Below the pieces are notes generated by a model. That model did not search any database and had not been told where the DNA came from. It saw only the letters and a list, made by a program, of their open reading frames with translations. From Chlamydiales bacterium (GTDB lineage Bacteria > Chlamydiota > Chlamydiia > Chlamydiales > JACRBE01): a stretch of 48,404 bases of DNA. This document shows, piece by piece, positions 18,801-26,392 of this stretch; position 1 is the stretch's first letter; every line of letters begins with the position of its first letter. Where the stretch lies: assembly GCA_016213235.1 (NCBI GenBank), contig JACRBE010000057.1, positions 1 to 48,404 on the forward strand, in the 5' to 3' direction. The position numbers and the translations under genes are program-made.

Positions 18801-19370
18801 GTAAGTCAAGTAAGTTCTATATTCAAATTGAAAGATAATAAGAAAATGGACTTATGGTTCGCTCCCTTTTATCTACATTTGCAACAAGGCTCTTTAGATA
18901 TAGAAAGGACAGAAATTCTCATTGATAATAAATTTCATGTTTGTACATGGGGAAATGTTAACTTGCTCAAACAATATGTGAATATGAAACTGGGACTTAC
19001 TGCACAAAGCCTAAGCAAAGCGCTTGGCATCCACAACCTCCCTGAAAATTATGTGCTCCAAATACCATTAAAAGGTCCTTATAACAATGTATCTCTAGAT
19101 AAAGGAGCTGCTGTTGCAAAAATTGGCCTTTTAGTGGCTAAATCACAAAGCAAAAATATGGGCACTGCAGGAGCTCTCATCAATATATTTGGAGAGCTAC
19201 TGAATGATCAATCAAGCATACCTCCTCCCAAAAAACCATACCCTTGGAAAGAAGTAGCTATGGCTGATCATCGTATTATCAAAAAAGAGCGCACAAGAAA
19301 AAAAGATAAAGAGATATTTAACTACTCCATACCAATACCAAACTTTGAACCTCCGGAAATCACCCCATAA
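15828..19370 (+). CDS. Large AsmA/TamB-like envelope protein
   Basis: 1180 residues. A single N-terminal membrane helix (about 5-25, IIIFLVIISFIISLPFIL) is followed by a long chain of short beta strands with AsmA-like features: LAIELLNRQLGGNLQVDSLQ near the start and a C-terminal segment with LPENYVLQIPLKGPYNNVSL. Proteins of this superfamily are inner-membrane anchored, span the periplasm and help move lipids to or organise the outer membrane. The ATG overlaps the Nudix stop (ATGA). The C-terminus is basic and proline-rich (SIPPPKKPYPWKE). The superfamily is likely; orthology to asmA, tamB or yhdP cannot be fixed. Confidence 0.65.
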   Translation: MRLLKTFIIIFLVIISFIISLPFILSTKIGKHLAIELLNRQLGGNLQVDSLQIHWFEKQEINNILYQDGNNTFSLAIHQITISDSLIDFIFHGFQFDSAIIDRPTIYLNQTIKQQSSASKTSSLAPILLLHHLMVKNGSIAIQYENMVPLSIKDIEIGLDIPTTKDALDLQLFAKTSYEHLSGILDIKCKTSFDYTNLLETLKFQLFANMQDFPLEGIDEALSYHSKSFAHLLADHIGPVVNLKGKATNIGSYMFDLDVQSKYLNGKISTQQDITFGKIKGRILPTSIALFLPAKDITLTQPVDFILNIQELKIPPDNAKIFSLNNMKITASIDTSPIMLNNVSISNMNLQAKTPSLCDKLEFSSRFDFQSSSLKSSAYAVGSCDTPFHPTGINIQIDTNPTIAGLFSFDHSTTSITGDSLGLLKLKEEATGSILNERIKKIAGESLSITQSADVTLSEKGLSLHNGLASIKSPFIDTSLSFDLFSNPLIIHVNTPLILNAEINNDNYPSIAPSFSKQLSLIDPLLFQVKIKPFKVSLAGKEVNISYIEAQAEAKQANIVEHYREQTIQLENLKVLCTYDQSYKELDIVFNSAFPYDQIQGQIESLISLKQFNPFSEHPIKESTIFTSIQGTDIPSVFLGPWINDSINFSHLIGNTFSSNVKLSISPGTNDFEVNFLSDLMSCKASFDITSGIKLKNNMKVNWKITPAGFKSLYLMNKNAKQPTPVYFALNHDSDISLTIDKFISSYSLIDQASFDPNDITLKGSLKITGMSALDIESNIITNADEILLYFNKKQNLPALFETSAEIASFEKESPDNEKGFVQSNGSIAFSKEEPLGIDLGNFNIQLQMKKFPTTLIDLIAHLSNLSATPPSWVLGAQLFGSLNADITNQNGTIQLTCNSSNASLELNSVVINNKLMLKDPFTMQLQWSENLDKLLFNKASIYAIDAAQPISLKVDQRGFMMSLKGFNVGNIQAPHILLQLGKIAFYNKGNVSQVSSIFKLKDNKKMDLWFAPFYLHLQQGSLDIERTEILIDNKFHVCTWGNVNLLKQYVNMKLGLTAQSLSKALGIHNLPENYVLQIPLKGPYNNVSLDKGAAVAKIGLLVAKSQSKNMGTAGALINIFGELLNDQSSIPPPKKPYPWKEVAMADHRIIKKERTRKKDKEIFNYSIPIPNFEPPEITP

Positions 19371-19837
19371 CAATCAAAAACAATCGCCTTTATGGGCAGT
19401 TCAGAGAAACAGGTGTTCATCCAAGACTTTGTGTTGCCATAAAAGGTTTTTTTGAGCTATATTTTATTGTTTATAAAGCCCCTTATAAACAAGTTGAGGC
19501 AGATGTGAGCAAACAAGAGCCCAAAGATCCCAAGTCTCAAAAAAAAATTCCGGAAACAAAAAAATCTCAGGAAAAAACTAATCTTGCAATCATCAAGACA
19601 GAGCCAAGCTCTCCGATCCAAGAAATAATTTGCAGAGAAGAATATAAAAAACTATTTGAGAGTTTTTGTGAAGGGAAGTAATAGCTACGACTTTAATGTC
19701 AGCTGTTTTGGAACTTCCCTTTCCATCCAACTTTCAACTCTAAAACATTGCTTAGCTATAGATCAAGCATCAAGAAGGTGTTATCGATCGCAGATAATAT
19801 GAGTAAAAAAATAAATTTAAGATCTTAGGTTTTTTTA
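19371..19837 (+). other. 467-base gap with a start-less open frame
   Basis: The frame one base behind the AsmA-like gene is open from about 19344 to the TAA at 19679-19681, with no ATG. Its translation includes YGQFRETGVHPRLCVAIKGF, then a lysine-rich stretch (KDPKSQKKIPETKKSQEK) and ends REEYKKLFESFCEGK. A GTG at 19505 could start a 58-residue peptide. A second open stretch in another frame runs to a stop at about 19829. No good ribosome binding site is seen for either. This looks like a decayed gene or a displaced extension of the AsmA-like gene next to a probable acquired nuclease gene, but it could be non-coding. Confidence 0.3.
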
Positions 19838-20878
19838 ATGAACGCAAAGAAAAATGAAATAGTCGATCCAAATAGTTACGACAAGTTTATAGAACACATA
19901 AAAAAAGATATTCAAGACTCGCAGCTACGAGCAGCCATATCTATCAACAAGGAGCTGATAGAGCTCTATTGGCGGATCGGCAAAATGCTGTCTGAAAAAG
20001 CCGTATCAGAATCCTGGGGATCGAAAACAATTGAAAGGATTGCAAAAGACCTAACCTCTTTATTTCCAAATATTACTGCATTTTCGCATAGAAATGTAAA
20101 ATTCATGCGCCAATTCGCCGACAGTTATCCGGAGGGAATTAGGGAAACAGCTGTTTCCCTAATTCCTTGGGGCCATAATATCCTTCTCATGCAGAAGGTC
20201 CAAGAGAGGGAAAAGCGCCTGTGGTATGTACAACAGGTCGTTGAAAATGGATGGAGCCGGAGCATGATGATGTCGTGGATTGAGTCGGATTTATATAGCC
20301 GGCAGGGAAAAGCCATCACGAACTTCAAAAAAACTCTTCCATCTCCTGACTCTGATTTAGCAATTCAGATGATGAAGGACCCTTATAACTTGGCTTTTGT
20401 TGAATTAGATAAAAGTTACAGGGAAAGGGAGCTGGAATTAGGCTTGATGGAGCACATCCAAAAATTTCTTTTAGAACTTGGTCAGGGATTTGCTTTTGTT
20501 GGACGTCAGGCGGGTCTGATCGTCGACGGACGCGAATATTTTGTGGATTTGCTGTTTTATCACCTTAAGCTGCGGAGATACATAGTTTTAGAGCTAAAAG
20601 CTCGTGAATTCGACCCAAAAGACATAAGTCAATTGAATTTTTACATGTCAGCCGTTGATGATCATCTTAGACATGCTGGAGATGAACCGACAATAGGGAT
20701 GATTTTCTGCAAAACAAAACAGAATTTCACCGTCGAATACGCTTTGAGAGATTTCAACAAGCCAATTGGAATAGCCGGTTATGAAATCACACTCGTTGAA
20801 ACTCTTTCGAAAGAATTGAAAGAAAGCTTGCCGACCATTGAAGATATCGAAGCGGAATTTGGAAAGGACATAGAATAA
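19838..20878 (+). CDS. DUF1016 (YhcG-type) PD-(D/E)XK nuclease-family protein
   Basis: 346 residues, normal for the family. The N-terminal domain (ELIELYWRIGKML, FSHRNVKFMRQFADSYP, PWGHNILLMQKV, WYVQQVVENGWSRSMM) and the C-terminal nuclease domain (residues 213-300: FVGRQAGLIVDGREYFVDLL, FYHLKLRRYIVLELKA) match DUF1016. The likely PD-(D/E)XK active site is Asp in YFVDLLFYH with Glu and Lys in VLELK. Such proteins are common, patchily distributed accessory nucleases of uncertain role, often near restriction or mobile genes. Codon use appears slightly richer in G/C than its neighbours, consistent with acquisition. A perfect 32-bp palindrome lies inside the gene at 20135-20166. Confidence 0.85.
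   Translation: MNAKKNEIVDPNSYDKFIEHIKKDIQDSQLRAAISINKELIELYWRIGKMLSEKAVSESWGSKTIERIAKDLTSLFPNITAFSHRNVKFMRQFADSYPEGIRETAVSLIPWGHNILLMQKVQEREKRLWYVQQVVENGWSRSMMMSWIESDLYSRQGKAITNFKKTLPSPDSDLAIQMMKDPYNLAFVELDKSYRERELELGLMEHIQKFLLELGQGFAFVGRQAGLIVDGREYFVDLLFYHLKLRRYIVLELKAREFDPKDISQLNFYMSAVDDHLRHAGDEPTIGMIFCKTKQNFTVEYALRDFNKPIGIAGYEITLVETLSKELKESLPTIEDIEAEFGKDIE
20135..20166. repeat. Perfect 32-bp palindrome inside the DUF1016 gene
   Basis: The left arm ggaattagggaaacag is followed at once by its exact reverse complement, with no loop. It encodes GIRETAVSLIP on the + strand, and the opposite strand also reads IRETAVSLIP across it. It lies just before the conserved PWGHN motif. Confidence 0.85.
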
Positions 20879-20908
20879 CCCTACAATTTTTCAAAAAGGA
20901 TCTAAAAT

Positions 20909-21823
20909 ATGTTCAGAATATGGCTATCATCTCTTGTTGTTTTATTTGCATCACTCGCTCCAAGCGTTGCTATAACAAATGAAGTCTTTATTAGCTCTGA
21001 TCATTCTAACCTTTTTTGTAAAACAATGGGCAAGGGAAATCCATTAATTGTGATACATGGTGGTCCTGGACTAACGCAAGATTATCTTCTTCCCTATTTA
21101 GATAAACTGGCTGAAAACAATTTTGTTATTTTTTACGATCAACGCGGGTGCGGCCTTTCTATAGGAGAAATCTCCACCTCAACCATTAATATGACCTCTT
21201 TTATAAATGATCTTGAAAACATTCGAAAAGCGTTCCATTTTGAAAAAATTTCCATTCTTGGGCATTCTTGGGGAGGATTTGTAGCTGCCAGTTATACAAT
21301 TGCTCATCCTGAATCTATAGATAAACTTATATTATCCAATTCTATGCCTCTTTCTTCAGAGGATCTTACTTTATTTATTAATGAGTGGACAAAGCGCATG
21401 ACTCCCTATTACCAAGAAATTGCAAGTATTCACGGGTCAAAAGAGTTTTTGCAGGGAGATTCTCAAACAATGGCGCGTTTATATCGCACTATTTTTCGCA
21501 CCTATTGTTATATGCCGGAAAAAGCAGAGCTATTGAATTTATATATGACGCAAACAGCATCGCTTAATGGTGCAAAAGTCTATGATATTATTCGTGAAAA
21601 CATACTGGATAAACCCTACGACTTACACCGAGCTTTAAAACAGGTTAACATCCACGCCTTAATTATTCATTGGGATATAGATGTGATTCCAATGTCAACC
21701 GCTGAGCATACACATGAAAGTATTCCAGGATCGCAATATATCGTACTAAAAAATTGCGGACACTTTCCTTATATTGAACAGCCAGATGAGTATTTCCATC
21801 ATTTATATGATTTTTTAAAATAA
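20909..21823 (+). CDS. Exported alpha/beta hydrolase, proline iminopeptidase-like
   Basis: 304 residues. A signal peptide (about 1-22, hydrophobic core SSLVVLFASLAPSVA) is followed by the hydrolase fold. IVIHGGPGLTQDY (47-59) is the prolyl aminopeptidase HGGPG oxyanion motif, FYDQRGCGLS (75-84) its usual partner, and GHSWGG holds nucleophile Ser120. Asp in HWDIDVIP and His in NCGHFPYIEQP complete the likely triad. Most prolyl iminopeptidases are cytoplasmic, so the leader suggests a periplasmic or exported enzyme acting on peptides or esters. An aaagga site lies 8 bases ahead of the ATG. Peptidase S33-type is the best reading, but other hydrolases of this fold are possible. Confidence 0.78.
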   Translation: MFRIWLSSLVVLFASLAPSVAITNEVFISSDHSNLFCKTMGKGNPLIVIHGGPGLTQDYLLPYLDKLAENNFVIFYDQRGCGLSIGEISTSTINMTSFINDLENIRKAFHFEKISILGHSWGGFVAASYTIAHPESIDKLILSNSMPLSSEDLTLFINEWTKRMTPYYQEIASIHGSKEFLQGDSQTMARLYRTIFRTYCYMPEKAELLNLYMTQTASLNGAKVYDIIRENILDKPYDLHRALKQVNIHALIIHWDIDVIPMSTAEHTHESIPGSQYIVLKNCGHFPYIEQPDEYFHHLYDFLK

Positions 21824-21858
21824 TAAAACAATGTTAATTTTTGCGCGAAGTCTATCGA

Positions 21859-23631
21859 TTATTTTGGTGTTTTAAGTCGATCAATAATAGCTTGAATTTC
21901 TCCTCGATGTTCCTCTCTCCAATGAGGATAGCTTTCTGCTTCCCTGGAAGGAATATCATAAAACCTGGCTGTACGTGAAATATTGATACCAGTTAAAATA
22001 GTTTCCCAATACTCTAGAATCTCTTTTTCCTTACCTGCAACAAATGCTGGATCCATCGATGCCTTCAAGAGACTATCTCGCCAATAAGTAGAAACATAAA
22101 AAGCATAATTTGCACTTCGTAAGCAGCTGCCTGTAATTCTTCTTAATAAACACTCATCGATATCTCTTATTTTCTCTGTAGAAAATGCTGTTAGTCCTGC
22201 ATAAAATATAACATGTCTGACACTTTCTTTTAGAGCGTCAATACGCTCTTCTTGTCCACAAAATAAAGCAAATAACAAACTATATTTTTCAAGAAATGCA
22301 TTTTTAGTAAGATCTTCAAAAGGAATAAGCTTCATTTCTTCTATTACAGCTCTAATAGTCTCTAAAACTGCAGCTTTCCACTCTACAGAACTATCCTCTT
22401 CCCATAAAGTTCTAATTAATGCTAAGACAGCAGCACCTTCTCTATCCTTGCGAAAAGAGGGATCCATTACGAATCTTATAAGACAATCTCTATAGATGTC
22501 ATAGCGAGCGCATCTCTTTGTTATCTCATATAGTCCTTCATCACTTAAAGAACGTATCACACGGCATAAAAAAGCTGTTTGGATTCCATTGATCGGAGAT
22601 GTTATGTTCTTAAAACAGGTCTCAATTAAATTTAAACGACCCCCTTTTTCTAATATTTCATCAATATGCTCCACATCATTTCGATAATAGGCTATAAGTA
22701 AACTTTCAATATCCGATCTTTCTGATATTACCCCTTCTCGCCCAGCGATATCAGCATAAGCGCAATGAAAAATACGAGGCGGTAATCCAAACTCCTTACG
22801 AGCATTGTTTTCGGTAAAACGATTTACTGTTTCATTATAGCCAGGTAGTCCTGCAATGGTCCACATCTCTTCCCAGTTATCATATCTCACGTCTATTTGC
22901 GGCCAAATATATATACCACCATCATAGCGCATCTCACTACTACTTGCTAGCATTGTGACAATATTAGAGCGCTTAGCGTCAAACAAGATCGTCCCTTCCA
23001 TACGATGTTTTATATGGATCAGTTCATGCAACACGGTTAAAAATAGTGGTAGCGCTCCCGGAATTATCCTATGATCTTCTGAAAGAATACCTACCTCCAC
23101 TGAGACTTCTTTTAGCGAAATGGCCACATAATAACCAAAATCCACGCCTAGCATAAAATCACAAGTTAGATCATCTACTATACATGAAAAATTATGCTCT
23201 CCAAGTTTTATCTTTTTATTATTGGATTCTAGATAATCTATGCATTCGAAAATACACGATCTTGAAGTTGTTCTTGTCATTAACTTCTGAAAGGAGTCTA
23301 TTACCTGATCTTTCCATGTTGGAGTACTCATATGCTCAAGATTAAGTACTAACCTTCCTTCTCCTCGCTCTATTTGGGATAAAACATGAATTGCTCGTTC
23401 AAAATCACTTCTTGTGATCCAATGTAGCGGCATAGGTCCTCTAAAGTCCCCTTCTACGACCACCATGTCATATTTGCCAAACAGCTTTTCTTGTTTTAAG
23501 AGTGGACGAATGACCCATCTCGCAAGATCTGCATAAGCAGGGTCTTCTTGTATGTTCCTAAGCTCCTCATTAACAGTGTCAAAAGGAATAATTGCTAATG
23601 ATGTCGCAGAAGCTGAAAGTGCCGATACCAT
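21859..23631 (-). CDS. Large HELIH zinc-metalloprotease-like protein, probable NleD/M91-type effector
   Basis: 590 residues with a strong gggggag site before the ATG. Residues 193-290 carry LTVLHELIHIKHRMEG (zinc motif HExxH at 202-206), then DNWEEMWTIAGLPGYNETVN (251-270) and RFTENNARKEFGLPPR (271-286). This order, with an EE pair about 50 residues after the zinc motif and an EN-R-E-GLP-R block, is that of peptidase M91, whose known member NleD is a type III effector that cleaves host JNK/p38 kinases. The N-terminal 190 residues and the 300-residue helical C-terminal part are not recognised; EHIDEILEKGGRLNLIE is faintly ankyrin-like. No signal peptide is seen, which fits type III secretion. 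Protease activity and host targets are inference. Confidence 0.6.
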   Translation of the reverse strand: MVSALSASATSLAIIPFDTVNEELRNIQEDPAYADLARWVIRPLLKQEKLFGKYDMVVVEGDFRGPMPLHWITRSDFERAIHVLSQIERGEGRLVLNLEHMSTPTWKDQVIDSFQKLMTRTTSRSCIFECIDYLESNNKKIKLGEHNFSCIVDDLTCDFMLGVDFGYYVAISLKEVSVEVGILSEDHRIIPGALPLFLTVLHELIHIKHRMEGTILFDAKRSNIVTMLASSSEMRYDGGIYIWPQIDVRYDNWEEMWTIAGLPGYNETVNRFTENNARKEFGLPPRIFHCAYADIAGREGVISERSDIESLLIAYYRNDVEHIDEILEKGGRLNLIETCFKNITSPINGIQTAFLCRVIRSLSDEGLYEITKRCARYDIYRDCLIRFVMDPSFRKDREGAAVLALIRTLWEEDSSVEWKAAVLETIRAVIEEMKLIPFEDLTKNAFLEKYSLLFALFCGQEERIDALKESVRHVIFYAGLTAFSTEKIRDIDECLLRRITGSCLRSANYAFYVSTYWRDSLLKASMDPAFVAGKEKEILEYWETILTGINISRTARFYDIPSREAESYPHWREEHRGEIQAIIDRLKTPK

Positions 23632-23663
23632 TTCTCCCCCCGAAAAAACGTATTATGGCACTT

Positions 23664-23669
23664 ATTATA
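23664..23669 (-). promoter_or_regulatory. Candidate -10 box for the metalloprotease gene
   Basis: TATAAT on the minus strand lies 32 bases before the ATG at 23631. The -35 region 17 bases upstream is poor (TTCTGT), so an activator may be needed if this is used. Confidence 0.3.
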
Positions 23670-23721
23670 ATAGATTCCTTATTAATACAGAAGGGGAACA
23701 TCTTCAAGGGAAAAGCAGCTT

Positions 23722-23740
23722 GTCGTTAATTATTAACGAC
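23722..23740. repeat. 19-bp perfect palindrome between aldolase and metalloprotease genes
   Basis: gtcgttaat and attaacgac flank one central base. It lies 8 bases after the aldolase stop and 91 bases before the metalloprotease start, both on the minus strand. It could be a weak terminator for the aldolase or an operator for the next gene. No clear T-run follows on the minus strand. Confidence 0.55.
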
Positions 23741-23747
23741 TTAAGAA

Positions 23748-24803
23748 TTATGCTAGAGTAATTTCCTTACATAAGTAAACATCCTGGATGGCATTTAGCA
23801 GTTTTACACCATCTTGCATGCTCTTTTGAAAGGCTTTTCTACCGGAAATAAGCCCTATTCCACCTGCCCGTTTATTGATTACAGCGGTCGATACCGCTTC
23901 TGATAGATCATTCTCTCCGGAGGCTCCTCCCGAGTTAATAAGGCCCATACGCCCCATATAGCAGTTAGCTACCTGATATCTTGTTAAATCGATAGGATGA
24001 TCAGAAGAGAGTTCTAAATAGACCTTATCACTAGTTTTACCAAATTTAAGCGCCTTATAACCACCATTGTTCGTTGGAAGCTTTTGCTTAATAATATCTG
24101 CTTCAATCGTAACGCCAAGGTGATTGGCTTGCCCTGTTAAATCAGCCGATGTATGGTAATCTTCTTGTGCTGTTTTAAACGCGCTGTTTCTTAAATAGCA
24201 CCATAAAATAGTCGCCATACCAAGTTTATGCGCATATTCAAAAGCCTGAGAAACCTCTACGATTTGTCTTTTTGACTCTTCTGATCCAAAGTAAATAGTA
24301 GCTCCAACTGCTTTGCATCCCATTTCATAAGCTTTATCTACAGAAGCAAACAATATCTGATCATAGGTATTGGGATAAGACAGGAATTCATTATGGTTGA
24401 GTTTCAGGATAAAAGGAATCTTATGGGCATACTTCCTGGCAACAGATCCAAGCACTCCCATTGTAGTTGCAACGGCGTTGCAGCCACCTTCTATCGCAAG
24501 CTTAATGATATTCTCCCCATCAAAATAAAGAGGATTGGGAGCAAACGATGCACCTGCGCTATGTTCAATACCCTGATCTACCGGCAAAATAGAGAGGTAT
24601 CCTGTTTTACCAAGTCTACCATGAGAAAAAATATCATTCAGGCTTTGTAAAACTCTGATGTTCCTATCAGATGGAATAAAAATACGATCGACCCAGTCTG
24701 ATCCCGGCACATGTAGCAAATTTTTAGGTATTGTTTTAGCAACATGAGATAATAGATGTTTAGACGTGGCCCCTAAAATTTTTTCAATATCCGATAAAGA
24801 CAT
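23748..24803 (-). CDS. fbaB: Fructose-bisphosphate aldolase class I
   Basis: 351 residues, the normal length. Splits fructose-1,6-bisphosphate into dihydroxyacetone phosphate and glyceraldehyde-3-phosphate. The sequence follows E. coli FbaB closely: [18 protein letters not shown] (74-91), [20 protein letters not shown] (233-252), [20 protein letters not shown] and the C-terminal [20 protein letters not shown]. Lys239 in ADIIKQK is the likely Schiff-base lysine. An aaaggag site lies ahead of the ATG. Chlamydiae carry this DhnA-type aldolase as their glycolytic aldolase. The gene is separated by 72 bases from rimO upstream on the same strand. Confidence 0.95.
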   Translation of the reverse strand: MSLSDIEKILGATSKHLLSHVAKTIPKNLLHVPGSDWVDRIFIPSDRNIRVLQSLNDIFSHGRLGKTGYLSILPVDQGIEHSAGASFAPNPLYFDGENIIKLAIEGGCNAVATTMGVLGSVARKYAHKIPFILKLNHNEFLSYPNTYDQILFASVDKAYEMGCKAVGATIYFGSEESKRQIVEVSQAFEYAHKLGMATILWCYLRNSAFKTAQEDYHTSADLTGQANHLGVTIEADIIKQKLPTNNGGYKALKFGKTSDKVYLELSSDHPIDLTRYQVANCYMGRMGLINSGGASGENDLSEAVSTAVINKRAGGIGLISGRKAFQKSMQDGVKLLNAIQDVYLCKEITLA

Positions 24804-24875
24804 AGCGACTCCTTTGCTCTAAAGGTCAATCTTGTCTCAAACATTATTAAAAAACAATCATGCAAGATGATTTTT

Positions 24876-26249
24876 TTAAATGATCACAAAGGGAGAGGTT
24901 GTTTCCAGTTTTAAAGAAGAGGATTTTACAGCTTTTCCTATTAGATCATATCCTACGCTATCGGTAATTTCGACTTCATAGAGCTGACCAAACTTCTTCA
25001 CTTTTCTACCATCATTGATAATGACACAGCCATCAATTTCAGGACATTGCCCATAAAAGCGCCCTTTCATCAACAGATCAGAATCTGGATGATATCCCTC
25101 TACAAGCACCGCGTATGTTTTACCAATATGCTTTTGGTTAATATCATCTAGTACAGATTGTTGCACTCTTACAATTTCCTGGAGTCTTGATTCTTTGACA
25201 TCTTCTGCTACTTGATTTTCCAGGTTATAAGAATAAGATCCTTTTTCCTGTGAATATTTGAAAAAACCGATATTATCCAGTTTATACTCTTTTACAAACT
25301 CTACAAGCTCTCTAAATTGTTCCTCTGTTTCCCCTGGAAATCCCACCATAATAGAAGTGCGAATAACGATATCTGGAATCTCTTTTCTTAAACGCTCAAT
25401 GATAGAGATGATTTGCGCTTTTGATGTCTTGCGATGCATCGCTTTTAACATCTCTTGGTTAATATGCTGGATTGGCATATCAAGATATCTGCATATACGT
25501 TTATCCGATTTGATAATAGAGATGATTTCATCGTCTATTTCATCCGGATATAAGTAAAGCAGTCTTAGCCAAAAGTCCCCTTTTGTATCGAGTAATCGTC
25601 TTAATAACCCGGCAAGGCCGTTTCTCTTTTTCTGATCTTTGCCATAATCGCCAAGGTCTTGGGCAATTAAAATAACCTCATGGATACCATTATTGATCAG
25701 GGCATGGAATTCTTTTAAAATCTGCTCTTCCGACTTGCTCTTTAGATCCCCTTTAATCAGAGGAATAATGCAAAAAGCGCATCTTTTCTTACATCCTTCT
25801 GCAATTTTTAGGTAAGCAAACCGATTAGAGGTAGATACCACTCTGGGGACATCCCCCTGCTGTAGATAACTTTTTGCATCAGATACAAAATTTGTTTTGT
25901 CAGTAAGTATGGCCTGTAAAATATTTTCTACATCACCGGATCCTAAATAGGCATGAATATGGGGGAAATTCTCTTCTAGAATATTTTTGTGTTTTTGCAC
26001 CATGCAACCGGCAACAATTACCTTTGCATCCTCTTTCTTGGTGTCAAAAAGATGTTGAATAATAGATAAAGCCTCGTTTCTGGCAGACTCTAAAAAACCA
26101 CATGTATTGATCACAAAGAAATCTGCCTCGCTTTCTTGATCAATAACCTCAAACCCAGCCTTTAAAACAATACCTAACATTACCTCTGTATCAACCAGGT
26201 TCCTTGCACAACCTAGTGAAATAAATTGAATTTTGTTGCCTGTACTCAT
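24876..26249 (-). CDS. rimO: Ribosomal protein S12 methylthiotransferase
   Basis: 457 residues. A radical-SAM enzyme that adds a methylthio group to an aspartate of ribosomal protein S12. The N-terminal cluster cysteines are Cys14 (SLGCARNLVDTEVMLG), Cys50 (INTCGF) and Cys82 (AGCMVQ). The radical-SAM triad is Cys153, Cys157 and Cys160 (EGCKKRCAFCIIPLIKGDLK). A TRAM-like domain closes the protein. SLGCARNLVDTE and IPLIKGDLKS are RimO-type; MiaB would have IP..RG.E.SR, so a tRNA role is less likely. It is divergent from the opp operon. Confidence 0.93.
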   Translation of the reverse strand: MSTGNKIQFISLGCARNLVDTEVMLGIVLKAGFEVIDQESEADFFVINTCGFLESARNEALSIIQHLFDTKKEDAKVIVAGCMVQKHKNILEENFPHIHAYLGSGDVENILQAILTDKTNFVSDAKSYLQQGDVPRVVSTSNRFAYLKIAEGCKKRCAFCIIPLIKGDLKSKSEEQILKEFHALINNGIHEVILIAQDLGDYGKDQKKRNGLAGLLRRLLDTKGDFWLRLLYLYPDEIDDEIISIIKSDKRICRYLDMPIQHINQEMLKAMHRKTSKAQIISIIERLRKEIPDIVIRTSIMVGFPGETEEQFRELVEFVKEYKLDNIGFFKYSQEKGSYSYNLENQVAEDVKESRLQEIVRVQQSVLDDINQKHIGKTYAVLVEGYHPDSDLLMKGRFYGQCPEIDGCVIINDGRKVKKFGQLYEVEITDSVGYDLIGKAVKSSSLKLETTSPFVII

Positions 26250-26339
26250 GATATAAAACCGTAAAAATTGGGCTTTTATATTACAGGATATGTCTCTTTA
26301 CAAAAAGAGGAATGTTTTCTTCAGAAAACTCCTCCTCTT

Positions 26340-26368
26340 TTGACAAAATACAAATATCTCTGTAAACT
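26340..26368 (+). promoter_or_regulatory. Promoter of the opp operon
   Basis: TTGACA (26340-26345), 17 bases, TAAACT (26363-26368), with the ATG of oppB 25 bases further on. Spacing and -35 are ideal for a sigma-70-type promoter. An imperfect hairpin (26303-26340) lies directly upstream and just reaches the -35 box. Confidence 0.6.
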
Positions 26369-26392
26369 TTCTAAAAAAAGATTATTTTATAA

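Noticed and set aside
24876..26249. miaB instead of rimO
   Set aside because: SLGCARNLVDTE and IPLIKGDLKS fit RimO; the MiaB RG-E-SR pattern is absent.
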